Assembly (NCBI RefSeq): GCF_022458985.1 | Contig: NC_061771.1 | Coordinates: 26,776,001 to 26,840,000 of the forward strand | From: Mugil cephalus | Taxonomy: Eukaryota > Chordata > Actinopteri > Mugiliformes > Mugilidae | DNA: 64,000 nt | Direction of reading: 5' to 3' | Part shown: in pieces, positions 35,472 to 48,800 of the stretch | Numbering within the stretch: the stretch's first letter is position 1 | Layout of the letters: each line of letters begins with the position of its first letter | Translations under genes and position numbers: made by a program | Notes under the pieces: model-generated | What the model saw: only the letters and a program-made list of their open reading frames with translations | What the model was told of the DNA's origin: nothing | The model's database searches: none

Positions 35472-38400
35472 GTAATAATGCAGTTCCTGGGCCGGCTGCT
35501 GGACACAGTCTCCTCCGTGTCGACCCTCTTCACCAACCCTTACCGGGTCCGAGATGTGCCGCTGTCCGACTATGGAGGGGGAGGCAAGACCCTGCTGCAG
35601 GAAGACGGACGCATGATCCTGTACAAAAACAGCCAGTCGTGGGACTGTCTGCTCATGTGCCCCGAGACGCCGGCGATGACTCTGAGGTCAGTATTGACAG
35701 CGCGATACAGCCGCTGGTCCAGGCTGGAAGAGGTCGGCTGATGTTAGTATTCTTCAGACGCACATGTTGATATTCTGTGTCTCTTCACAGATCGCTTTCC
35801 TCCTTTTATCGTCTTACACTTTATCACATTTGATCTACTCCACGAAACCAAAAAAAATTATCTTAACTAAATTAAATACGTTTAATCTGTATGAACCACT
35901 CTTAATTTATTCGGCTATAGCTCTCGAGCAAGTTTGAGGAAAAACGGAAACAGGATTTAAAGCTGAAATCTGAATGTATCAGAAGTTACTAATAGAATAA
36001 AATAGCTGTGCTACTTTACATAGAGCTACTTTGAAGACCTGCTCTTTCTTGCAAACATCTTCATATCTCAGCAAATGCTCTAAAAGTTGATTAGAATCAG
36101 GAAACAAAATGGGAAACTGAACGCAAATTTGTTTTGTGTACAGTAAGAAAAAGCTAAGAAGTCACGTCAAAAGCAAAAACATGCAATCCAGTTCCAAGAC
36201 ATTCTAGGTCCAGTGTTTCTTGGAACTATCCTATTATTCTTCCTGTTATTACAATCTAATCTGTCGTGCGGCGCTAGTATTTCCACATTCCTAGAGTTCT
36301 TTGGCAGTAGTTCTGATTTTCCTCATGCAGTTGTTGTGAAATTGGATTTTGCAACTGTTGGTCTGTCTGCAGGCTGTTTCAAGTGGCGTCAGAGAATGAT
36401 GCTATGAACTGGTTCCCGCAGTATGCCCTCAAACTTCGACCCTTCTATGAGACAATGCCTCTGAAGGCCGAGACCGTGCAGCCGATCGTGGACTGCATCC
36501 GCAGCCACCCAGACTGGAGCTCTGCCCACATAGCTGTAGACACAGGCTTGAGGGAGTGTCTCAAACATAACTATGTACAGAGGTGAGTGGGACACGTTGG
36601 GTTTTATTCAGGGTTGGTTCTGACAAGACAATAAAGTCTCAGTGAATCAGTGATTATTTCTTAAGTCATTAATACTCCATGTCAGAGGTCACTCCATCTT
36701 CATATTTATTGCTCTCACTCTACAAAATCCCAAAATATTTAATTCACATTAATATGTCAACTGTTCTGTCTTTAGAGGACAACTAAATTTCCAACTAAAT
36801 GTGGAAAAAAGTTCATTAAAGGACCCGTGTGTGTGCGGTTTAGCGACATCAAGTGGTCAGACTGCAGGTTGCAACTGAATTGCTTCTTCCCTTTCCAGTC
36901 GTGCAGGAAACCAACCGTCAACCTCTGGGGCTGAAAACTTAAGCCGATACTTTAAATTTGGCTCCAAAAGTCAATAGGCCTCTGTGTTGCAATGTATAAC
37001 TTAACGACAGAGATAGATGTATTCACAGCCTGGTTCAAGGGGTGAATATTTATGCAACTTACTCATTTACAGTATATATCTTAATGGTTTGCCCACTTTG
37101 AGTGACAGGTGGGAGTACTATACTGTAACAGCAACAGGTGATGCAACAAAACAAGCTTGGTTGACGCGTTGTTGTGTCTTCTGTCTTAAGTGTATTGTAG
37201 CTTGTTGCTCTCTCACTGCTAATGTGAATGCACCATTAGGAGTTACCCTCGTACATTATCTCTGCTCAGGCTCCACCTCAGAAATAAAGCTCCTCAGGAC
37301 ACCTATGGGTGATGTCACAGAGGGTCCTTCCATCTTTTATTTTGTGGAATAGCACTCACTCTTAAAGATGTGAAGGTCTCATTCAGATAAAACATACCAT
37401 TCATAGTTACCGGCCATTAATCATCAAAGAAAACATATGTGGGGATGGCACATTCTACGTCTTCTAATGGATCAGCTGAATCCTACTCCTTTAATACGCT
37501 GCTGAGTGAAGGGTTATAATTTATGAGCCTCTTCTATGAAGCAGCCACTAAAAGCGCTCCAGCTAAATGGATGTAATGCAACAAACACTGTTGACAGTTT
37601 CTAATGGACTCAAATAAACAGGCCATCGAAACACTGACCGGAAACTTGAAGCTTTCATCCCATTAACTTCACGTCATTTCACATTATTGTCATTCAAAAT
37701 TGTGTAAGTTTTCTCTTGTTTTCTTGTTTTCTGTGCAGCATAGTTTTCATTTCTATTAGTTCTGTATGATAACCATCTTGACAAAAGCTATCGGAGACAT
37801 TCAATCTACCTCGGAGGATGTTTCATTTTTGTTAAAGCTAAAAGTCACAGTTTCCACATCTATAAAGTTGTTTTATGAGTTTTATGAAAGTTTCATTTAA
37901 AACTAAATTAAATCTGAATTAAAAGGCCTTTGTTGTTAGAACTGAGATTCTTGATGCTTCAGTGGTAAAACCAGAACGACTTTTTGGTCTGCATCACCAC
38001 ACCTTAATAACGACAAAACAAACAGACAAAGAAACCGAAAGCTCTGCAAGACAAATTTCACACTGACATGATTCGAAACCCAGAAGGAAGGAATCCTGGT
38101 AAAACTCGTGTCTCATTCCTGTTGCAGTCAGATCAATGCTCGGGATGCTTCAGGCCAGACGCCGCTGCACGTGGCGTGCGAGCGAGGCGACGTGGCGTGC
38201 GTGAAGGAGCTGCTGGAGGAAAGCCAGGCTCGCACTGACATCAAAGACCGCAACGGCGAAACACCGATGCACTACGCCTCCAAGCAGGACTCTCCCATCA
38301 TCATCCAGGTGAGACTCAGCGGGAGGGAAGGTTCAATTCTGGTTCGTGTCCACGGGTTTACGTAAGCAGCTGTGCAATGAATTGTGGCAGCAGTGTCCAT

Positions 38401-41400
38401 GTGACTCATCTCCCTCTGGAAACAATTTCACCAACTCCATGGGTTATTCTTCTCCCTCGCCAAGTGCTCTTGTCATATAAAAGAAAGTTTCCAAATATAT
38501 TGCCATGTTGGTCGTTTTTTTAAGGGTGCAGACAGAAAAAAGAAGTTTTTTGGTGCAGCTCTTCATCTAATAGCTCACTGTGGCTGCTCCTTCTTGTTCA
38601 GTTACCAAAAATGGTGTCTTGTTTAGATGGACTGATAAACACAGTTACCAAGACAACTTCCTCATAAAAATTAACTTGTGTTTTGCCAGTTAAATTTTTT
38701 TTTTAATATGAATCTGCCACAGTTAAATTGAACTGACCTTTAAAAACATGATTAACCCTCCACCATGTTTGTTTGTCCATGCTTCCCACATTTCCTCCCT
38801 CGTCCAGGCCCTGTGCTCCCGGTTGTGCTCGGGGGTGAATGAGCTGAACAGCAACGGGGAGACGCCGCTCCACGTGGCGTGTCGCTTGGGCCGCGTGGAG
38901 TCCGTCAAAGCCCTGCTCGGGGGTGGGGCCAAGTGTGGCGTCGTCGGTGGTGCAGGCTACCCCATCCACAGCGCCATGAAATACAGCGAGAAGGGGTGAG
39001 TGGGAGAAAGGGTGACGACGATACGGCTAAAGCTGGGGAGACGCTACAGAAATTCACAAAGTCTTTACAGATTTTGAAAAGACTGTGGACCAGACTCTTA
39101 ACAACTGAGCCTGATCACAGACTGCATGATTTGTCAAACCTATAGACTGTATATAAATATGTACAGCACGTCCCCACTTCCTTGCATTGGCCAAACTGCC
39201 CTTTTTTTCCCCGGGGGTACGGGCGGCGCCATCTTCCGACTATGGAACCAGAGTCTGTTCAGTATCAGTACTAGTGCAGACTTTGGCCAACTGGGAATAA
39301 CAGGTAAAATCTGGCAAAAAAAAAAAACTACAGTATGTCTCCAGATTTATGAGTTATTTTTGATTACTCCTGTAGACTGTGAGTATTTGAAATGTACAGT
39401 ACAATGAATGTAAGTCAAATCTAATACGAATGTGTTTAAGATTAAGAACAGTGTTTTTGAGAAAATCAAACCTCTTGTTCTTGTGCTAAAAAACTAAAAT
39501 GGTGAAGCGTGCTGAAGGCCGTACTAAAACATATTAAGATATACAGTAAATGGGTTTTATCTGTTTGTTTTCCTTCAGCTGCGTTGAGGAGATCCTCAAA
39601 GCAGATCCAGGCCAGCTCCAGGCTGAGGACTCCTTGTACGGGGGGACGCCTCTCCACTGGGCCAAAACCGCTGAGGTTAGACGTATCGACATTACTGCAT
39701 TTAGTGGTTAGAAATCGATAATGAGCTGTTCAAATTACAGTTTTCCACTGTGGTAGTGTATATCGGCAAAAAGGCAAGGTTTCTGCTTTGATGAAATGTA
39801 AATAGATGTTACACCTGTCTGAGAAAACACTCCTGTAAAACATTTAAACTTACACTGTGTCTCAGCTCCTTGCTAGTGATTGGAGGTGTTAGCATTAGAC
39901 GGATTAGCATCATGTCACCTGGTTCTGTGCCTGCACCAGATGTGTCGTCTGCTGCTGGAGCACGACTGTGCGGTGAACTACCTCAGTAAGACCGGAGAGA
40001 GCGCCCTCCACATTCTGACCAAGAAGGGCCGCTTCGAGGCGGCCATGGTGCTGCTCACCCACGGGGCTAACGCTAACATGAAGGGCCAGGATGGCAACAC
40101 AGCCCTGCACCTAGCTATGAAGGTGTGTGTGTGTGTGTGCATGACAAATACTGAGAATCTTATCTTCCAGGTTCAGTGTTGTTTGACTTTACCACAGAAA
40201 GAGAGAGAAAAGGAAAAGATTAGAAGAGTTGTAAAATCTCAAGTTGCGTCACACATGGACCACGGTTACAAAAGTGAAGTAATTTGTCTTGTCGGTGTTC
40301 AATAGATGGACCACATGGAACTAATCAAAGCTCTGATCGTGTTCGGGGCTGATGTGGAGATCCACAACGACCTCGGAGAAACACCCGGACTCATTGCTGC
40401 ACGCACCAGCAAAGGTAAGAGACGGAGAAAAGGTGGAAGATACAGCTTCGATCGGTTTCTTGGATGAGTCTGGGTTAGCGAGTCTGACCTAACAAACCCG
40501 TTTGGTCATGTGGTCTCTTATAAAGCATGAAGTCTAATATAGATGGAAAAGACCTGCATGAAAATGATTAGTTATTAGTGGTTTTGAAAATCATGAACTA
40601 AACTGATCTTGTTTTAAACCTTGCTTAACAGTACTCGTACGTTGTTATGTGACTACTGTGGAGCAGCATGGTTGGAAAGTTTGCATACGGTGTAGGAGAA
40701 GAGTAGATTTAACTCATCCTCACAGGACCCACATATGGAAAAATATAAACAAAAACTCTCAAAATTAGGCCGTTGAACAAAAAAAGTAACTAATTAATTC
40801 CTTTTCATCGTCTGCTCACACTTGTACACCACGTCAACAGTAGAGGGCGATGCTACAGTGAGTCAGACTTGGACTTGTATTACATCTTTTAATAAGAAAT
40901 CAACACTTACCGTTTATATGGCAACGAATATACTACTTATAATTAGAACAAATAAAATGAAAAATGTCTCCTGTAACGTCCTTAATTTGAACAGACTATA
41001 TTTAGGGTTCACATTTAACTCAACATGGAAGGCGTGTAGGCGTTAGAAGCTCTTATTTTAAGTCCTCTGTGAATGATCAGGGGAAACAGTTCAGTTGTCT
41101 CCGACACTAAACCCCCTGCATTTAATTGAACAGTAGAAACAAGACCAACCTAATTTACCAGTTTTCTTTGCCCAGTTCTCTGGAATTAGTGCGACTTTTG
41201 ACCGAGGGGTCGTCCTAACTGTACCAGCTTGCCAGTTCTCTGGAATTAGTGCGACTTTTGACCGAGGGGTCGTCTGTAACTGCTCATCTGGAGCTGAATG
41301 GGCTCAGTTTTGTCCACAGTTACAGTTTTCACAGCACGTCATCAGCGCGTCACACATCTGGAAGTTGCCATGTTGGAGCCACTCAGCAACCAAACCAAAC

Positions 41401-42779
41401 CAAACCATTTGGAAACAAAGCACACAGACTGAAGTATATATTTGTAATTTTTGATTTTTGATCTTTGTTGACCTGTCACTCCAACAGATGGCACCCACTC
41501 GGGGGTCGTCCTTCTGATAAAGTCTGATGTGGTTTAGTGAATTATATTATTATCGTTACACTAGAGAGTTTAGGAAGATCGTGGTTTAGCTCGATTTTTT
41601 AGGTTTCGACGTTGGGAATAACGTGCAGGAAAGGCCGCTCGGTGCGCCGGGGGCCGCCTGCGACGAGGGCTGTAGCCTCAACACATGGGGAGGATGCTCT
41701 ACCCACTGAGCGAAACACCGCCCCCTGTTTTTCACAGTTGGTACAACCAAAAACAGGGCAATAATTCACCATTTTCCATGATCTCCTGGCACTTTACTTA
41801 CCCTGCTGAGTTCCTCCAACATGGCAACTTCGGGAATTATGACGAGTTGATGACGCACTGTGAAAACTGTTCAGAACTGAGCGACGTGCAGCAGAAAATC
41901 TAATAAATAAAATAATTTAAAGAGGAAATAAATTCCTTCTCTGGGGACAGGTGGAAAGAATAATGTAAGACCTCAAACAAAGAAAGAACTGTGTAAGCAA
42001 ATAACAACATTTTAAAATGTTGTTATTTCTATTATTATTATCATTGTTATTTAGCAGAGCTGGGAGAAAACTTTGAATGGTGACATAGTAATACTGACAA
42101 GGGGTGGGGCTTGATAAGCGTGGTGCTTCCCTTCACTGCTTTTCCAACATTACTAGTATTTTAAGTTACGTAGTATTAATATTAGTATTTTTAGTTTTCT
42201 GTCTTTTGTTTCTTTTCAATTGTATATGCATTTGATGCATTTCTTTCCTTCTGAGTGTTTGAAATAAAAATTCAACTAAAAAAGACAACTAAATGTCAAA
42301 AGTCCATGGGTCATATAAATGGCGATCAGTGTCTGGGGACTCTCGGCCTTAATTGGCATAAATTTCATTTATTCTGTTGAAATGTTTTCAGTCAATAAAC
42401 TAAATCGTGAGAGGAGAATTTAAAGAGAATTGGTGCCGACATTTTTGATTTCATTGATCTTTGAAGAAGTGGAAACCAAATCAGACTGATGAGTGGAACA
42501 AGACACACATCGATAAATATTTTTAAACTTCAGAGACAGATAGAAAGACAGAATATTTGTTATTTACTCAGTAGAAGTGTAGATCATTAATTGGTGGGTG
42601 GAGAGACGGAGAAATACTCGCAAATTGATTTTATTATTTACTGATTTCGAAAATGCATGATAACCTCTAACAGCAGCTTATGTTCCTGCTTTCTCTCTTC
42701 CTCTTTCCTCTCTCTCCTTCTTTATTCTCTCTCTCTCTCTCTCTGCTGTGTGTGCATGTCTAACATGTGTGTTTGCCTG

Positions 42780-42812
<33 letters not shown>

Positions 42813-45800
42813 ACATGAAAGGTCCCAATAGAAAGATACTGCTGGACATGCTGTGTAGTGTAGGAGTCCAGCGTTGCCTCCCTCCCTCCCCTGGCAGCCC
42901 TCCTCCCATCTCCAACACGGCCAGGCCTCAAGGCATAGGTAACACCATCGACCCTCACCCCTGCCTCCCCCTCAGATGGAAGGAGTTGTTTTTATTTTCC
43001 AGTTTTCCATATAAATTCCTTTTTTTATTAGATTATGTAAATCCTGAAGATGTTATGACAACTTTCTTATTATACTCCAACATTTTACTTTTAAAGATGT
43101 GTCTTTTATAGATTTCTCTTTCTGTAGGTGCAGTTTAATATAATATAATATATTATATTGAATTATATTAATATAATATAAGGCGAGACACTACAGGTGA
43201 ATAGGGTCACGTTTTAAACTAACAGATATCACCATGAAACTTCTCCAGTTAGTTACTTACATAAATACAAAGATTTTTTTTGCATTACAAGTTTTCTCTG
43301 AATTTATATTTAAATATGCAAATGAGGATGTATCCACTTAAATATGCGCTAATTTGCATGCATTTCCAGAACAGAGATCTATATAATGGCTAAAGTGAGA
43401 TTCAAAATTCTTGTTTCGTTTAGTTAATGTATTAGATATCCAGGTATGTACAGAGAGGATTTTGGATATCTCTTTTTATCACTTCATAAATCACAAAATA
43501 CTGTCAACAGTCAAAGGATAGTCATTTTTGGTCATGTTTTTTGGCGTAAAATGTTCTATAAATCAGGATCTGGATGGCGTATGAAAAATCCTCTCCGTAA
43601 ATACCTGCAGAATGTAGTTAGGAATAAATCTGGGAAGTTTGGTATGTGTAAGAGCTACTGGAGTGGAGATTTTGAAGTTTTAAAGTTTTACAATGCAAAA
43701 TCATGTATATTTTTATTGGAAACCACTTTGTACCAAAACACTGTGTGAAAAAACTGTGTCTCGCTTTAATACAGTTTATAACTCGTCAAGATCATAGCTA
43801 TAGATCATAATCCATGAAACCAGCAACATTTCATTTTATTGTTATGGACTCGCCCCAAAATAAAAGTTCTGAAAATGGCTGTAGTGCCACTGTAATGATA
43901 TGGAAACAGTGGAAGCATGTACCCGTGTACCTTCCCTCTCCTTCCCATTATCCATGAATTTGATTCCATGTGTTGCTCCTGTATCAAACGCTGTTGTAAT
44001 TGACCCACAGGCTTTGAAGACATCATGTACGTTGGGGCTGCGATGGGAGCAATGAGCAAAGGCATATGTGAATTAGATGGCCACAAAATGGACAAAAGGA
44101 AGTGAGTATGAGTTTTATTATAAAACAGGAGCGTCCTCAGAGAAACATTACACCGTCTGCTGTTGAAAATATTATGGATACAGTTAAATTACAAAAACTT
44201 CTGACCCCCAACCAGAAGGGTCCTTCCCCCTTGTCAAGTCCTGACCTTCCTGTGTTTCTCTGTTAGACAAACAGTGTCTTGTTTGTCTAACACAGCAACA
44301 CACTTGTTGGTCATCAGACCAAACCCAAAACCAACAAAGGGTCAATTGTTGAACTGTAGTGAAAAAAAAGATGTTTGTTCCTTCTGTTTCCTCTTTTTAT
44401 TTTGTAAGCCTCTACCTTGGTGTTTCCCTTTGTTTGTATGATTGGTTTCTCCTTCAACCCCTGAGCCCATGTAAGTGTATATATACACCGATCAGCCACA
44501 ACATTAAAACCACTGACAGGAGAAGTGAATGACATTGACCATCTTGTGAGAAGTCAGTGTTCCACTGGGAAACTTGTGGACCTGGCATTCATTCATGTGG
44601 ATGTTACTTAGACATGTAGCACCCACCTAGACCAGACCAGGTACCCCCACCCCCCATAGCAATGAGACTCACTGATGTGAGCAGCAGGATGCAGCCAAAA
44701 ACAGTTTAGGAGTAACTTAAAAAAAAAAAACATGAAGAACAGCACAAGGTGTTGGCCTGGCCTCCAAATTCACTACATCCCAAACTGATCAAGTATCTGT
44801 TAGATGATCCACAGAGGCCCCTCCCCTCAACCCATAGGACTCAAAGGCCCCCACTAACAACATCCTGTTACCAGGCACCACAGGACACCCTCAGAAGGTC
44901 CATGTCCTTTCTCTGATGAGCCAACTGTTTTTGAGAGACCTACACAATATTATGAAGGTGGTCATAATGTTATTCCTGATCAGTGTATGTAGTCCCATCT
45001 TTCTCGTTGTCCCTAACCAAGGGACAAACAGTTGAGTTGAGTTTCCTCTGTGTATTTCTGAGTTTTTATGACCGTGCCTACCATGCAGGACTTTTTGTTC
45101 CAAATGTAGTCCGTTTCATTAACGTTTACTGAAAATTTGTTGTTTTGCCTGTTGTGTGAACTCAGTGTTAGATGTGAGCATATACGTTGTCCTCTGTCCT
45201 CCAGGATGGACAAACTGCTTTGCCTAGACGGTGGAGGCATTAAAGGCCTGGTGCTGATCCAGATGTTGATCGCTCTGGAGAGGGAAGCAGGAAAACCCAC
45301 CAGAGAGCTCTTCGACTGGGTCGCCGGCACGAGCACGGGGGGCATCCTGGCCCTCGCTATAATCCACGGTGGGTATCTGTTTCCTTTTACGTTTCTTAGA
45401 GCTTTTTACTGCGTGGAATCACAGACAACAATTTGTACATTTCTGGCACATGCAGGTAAGTCCATGGAGTACCTGCGCTGCCTGTACTTCAGGATGAAGG
45501 AGCAGGTGTTCAAGGGGTCCAGACCCTATGAGTCGGCACCGCTGGAGGACTTTCTGAAGAAAGAATTTGGAGAAAACACCAAGATGGCAGACGTCCAGTA
45601 CCCCAGGTCACTGTTAGCTGATGGTGTGAAGAGGGAAAGCCTCTTGGAGGATTGGGAGTGTCCACATGAAGTAGTCCTGCTCCTATTTATTTCATTTCTC
45701 TTTCTCTGTACAGGGTGATGGTGACCAGTGTTTTGGCGGACAGGCATCCAGGCGAGCTTCACATCTTCAGGAACTACAACCCTCCATCCATCCACAGAGA

Positions 45801-48800
45801 GCCCCCCTACGCCACCACCGCCACCTTCCAGCCTCTCACCGTCCCACAAGGTGCTTAGAAAATAGTGTTTGTTGGGCTAGTTGGCTCTAGTCCTGAAATG
45901 TGGTACTGTGGGGATAGTGGAGTACACTGATTACACCACAAGTAAGACGCACGAGAAACATGAGGAGGAAGGTCCTGGGTGGTGTCACAAAGCACTGCGT
46001 TCGTGTGTCATCACATTCATGAAGTTGTGTTTTGTTGTTTGAGCGCCAGCCGTGTTGTTGTTGCAGGATGGGAGGATGAGGATGTGTTGATAGTAGGATA
46101 CACAGAGGAGCCGCCAAGAAAGCGTAGGAAGGTGACAGATGAAGGTGTGTGGACGTATGTGCATGTGTGTGTAGGTATCTGCAAGACCTTTAAGGTACGC
46201 ACACACCAAGTCAACATTAAATAAACATCACCTGTGACTTGAAAACAACACAAAGAATGCAGCACTGGGAGGCTAGGAGCTATAGGAGCTAGTCTCTCTT
46301 AAACTGATCAGGTCTCTACAGTTTCTTCTTTAATTGTGACTTATAGAGTTTTCATCCAAGTAGCTTGTTCAGTTCTAAAGGATAAATGGTTAGTTTGGGT
46401 TCAAATAGGAACATTGATGGAGCATTGATGGGTGTAAACCATCAGAAACAAGCACAACTCGGGTTGGTTATTGACTAGACACTTATATGACTAACATAAG
46501 TCAGTTTTTCTTCTCATGTGCTGGTTCTACAAGCTCAGAGTGATTTCTCCGACCGACTCATTCCTTAATATTCAACATGTCGAATCATCTGAAAAGTAGA
46601 TGCAAGGAGTTCCACTGGTGCCAATGCTGCGACACAAACCAGAGTAAAAACAGAACAGACCGTCGGATGGAGTTTGGAAAGTGGACGACTGCCGGTTTGG
46701 TTTGTCACAGTCTTCAGACAGTATGAAATACTCTTGAATTTATCTCAGTCTCTTCTGTCCTTGGTTTAAGGTTGGTTTATAAAGCATCTGATTGTGCGCT
46801 GTCTAGGGTTGAGCATTATCTGCTTATCGATCCAATTCTTTATCACTTGCCTTAGAAAAAGTGGGCATTTGTGGTTTTGTGTAAACAACGGCAATTTCAT
46901 TGAGTTTCTAAACAAGGGATAAGGAAATCAATAGGAAAGTGGTCACTGGATCCCCACAAATGTTTGATCCTGTTGGTGGCGATGCTACACTTTCCACCGT
47001 TTCTGTCTCTCCGCCATCGTGTCTTCTTTGTCGTCACGTGATGTGAATGATGTGAATGACCTGCTTAAAGATTCTTCTTCTTCTTTCGTTTTATGGCGGT
47101 TGGCAAATAACTTTTAGGAGCATTCCCACCACCGTCTGGACTGGGATGTAAAGATTTGGCGCGAAAAGTACTGATGAGCTGAACCACTTGGAAGGGTTAG
47201 GTTTAGGTGCCCATCCCTACTCTTAAATTTATCGTAGTATCTTCTGTGATTGGCGTTGGTTTATAAAGTGTTAAACATCTGATTGTGTGCTCTTAAACCA
47301 AAAGTTGGATTCATCCATCCATCCATTCATTCTCAGCCCGTTAGCTGAGCTAAATAACAATACCCTGAAGCATTATGATCGTATACCGAAAGACTTTCAT
47401 CTTGATTCATAAACTATAGTATAAATATATTGAAAATGTCTTAAAAATTTAAAAGAGGTGATTCCTTAGAAGGAAGACTACTAGACAATCGGTCCTCCAG
47501 GTTCAGGTACACAACACAGCAAGTAACTTAATCAATATTAGCAAAGTAGAGGTTTAGAGGATTGGTGGTATTGTTGCTGCTGCTGCAGAGTTTACATGAG
47601 GATGATGAGAAGTAGTGTTGTTTGGATTAGTCCAAGCTTTGTAGGCTTTGAGAAAACATTTGCTGACTTTGACAAAAAGCTTCTTAAATTACATTAGAGT
47701 GACGAACTCAGCAAACATCCTGAGACAGGGTGATCATATTTGGTCAAGGTTTTGTTGGAGAGAATATTCTTTAGCACATTTTAACATGTATTTGGTTTGT
47801 GAGTGTTATTTTTTTGATTTTTTGACTCATTCGTTTTCATCAGAACAACTGGTGTGGAGAGCTGCACGCTCCAGCGGTGCGGCTCCTACCTACTTCCGAC
47901 CAATGGGGCGCTTCCTGGACGGCGGGCTGCTGGCCAACAACCCGACTCTAGATGCCATGTCAGAAATCCATCAGTACAACAAGGCCTTAAAAGCAGAGGT
48001 AGGAGATTACATTTATCAGTTTTATTTTTATTCCTCTCTTGGTCTTAAATGAAGTGCTCAGTGAATTTGTAACTCTAATACTAACAGGTAAGTCGTTCAT
48101 GTTTTATTGGGTTGTTTATTTATCTCTTTCTGTCTCTCAGGGCCATGAGAAGGACATCAAGAAGTTGGGAATAGTGGTCTCCCTTGGTACAGGTAATTGT
48201 GTCCCAACCAGTTAACACCTGCTGTTAAACTGCATCCTGTGTGATCTGATCAGGAGTGAGCAGCTTTTAAGTTCAAGTGTGAACAAAATGCATTTAAGTT
48301 GTGTGAACACAATGCATCATGGCACACACTGAAGGACTGACTACACAACTTAAGTCCTCTGCAGAGTATATTCATTATTTAATATATTTTGTCCTTATGG
48401 GTAATTTCATCATTAAATGTGTATTTTACATGTCATTAATTATCGTTGTGAATTGATGTTTGGAAACTGACCTTGAGGAATTAAGTTTGTACATTTCTAT
48501 AGCATATTTTAGGCTACGCTTGGTAGTAAGCGTCACAACATATGTCTCCAGGTAAACCTCCTCAGGTGGTGGTGAGCTCCGTGGATGTTTTCCGACCCTC
48601 CAACCCTCTGGAACTGGCCAAGAGCTTTGTAGGAGCAAAGGAGCTGGGCAAAATGCTGGTGGACTGTGTGAGTACAACAGTTCTTTATATATATATGTGT
48701 GTTATAATTAGACAGTTTCTACGTAGTTGTTATAATTGTGAAAACTTCTTCCCGGACAGTGTACAGACTCTGACGGTTGTGCAGTGGACCGGGCCAGAGC

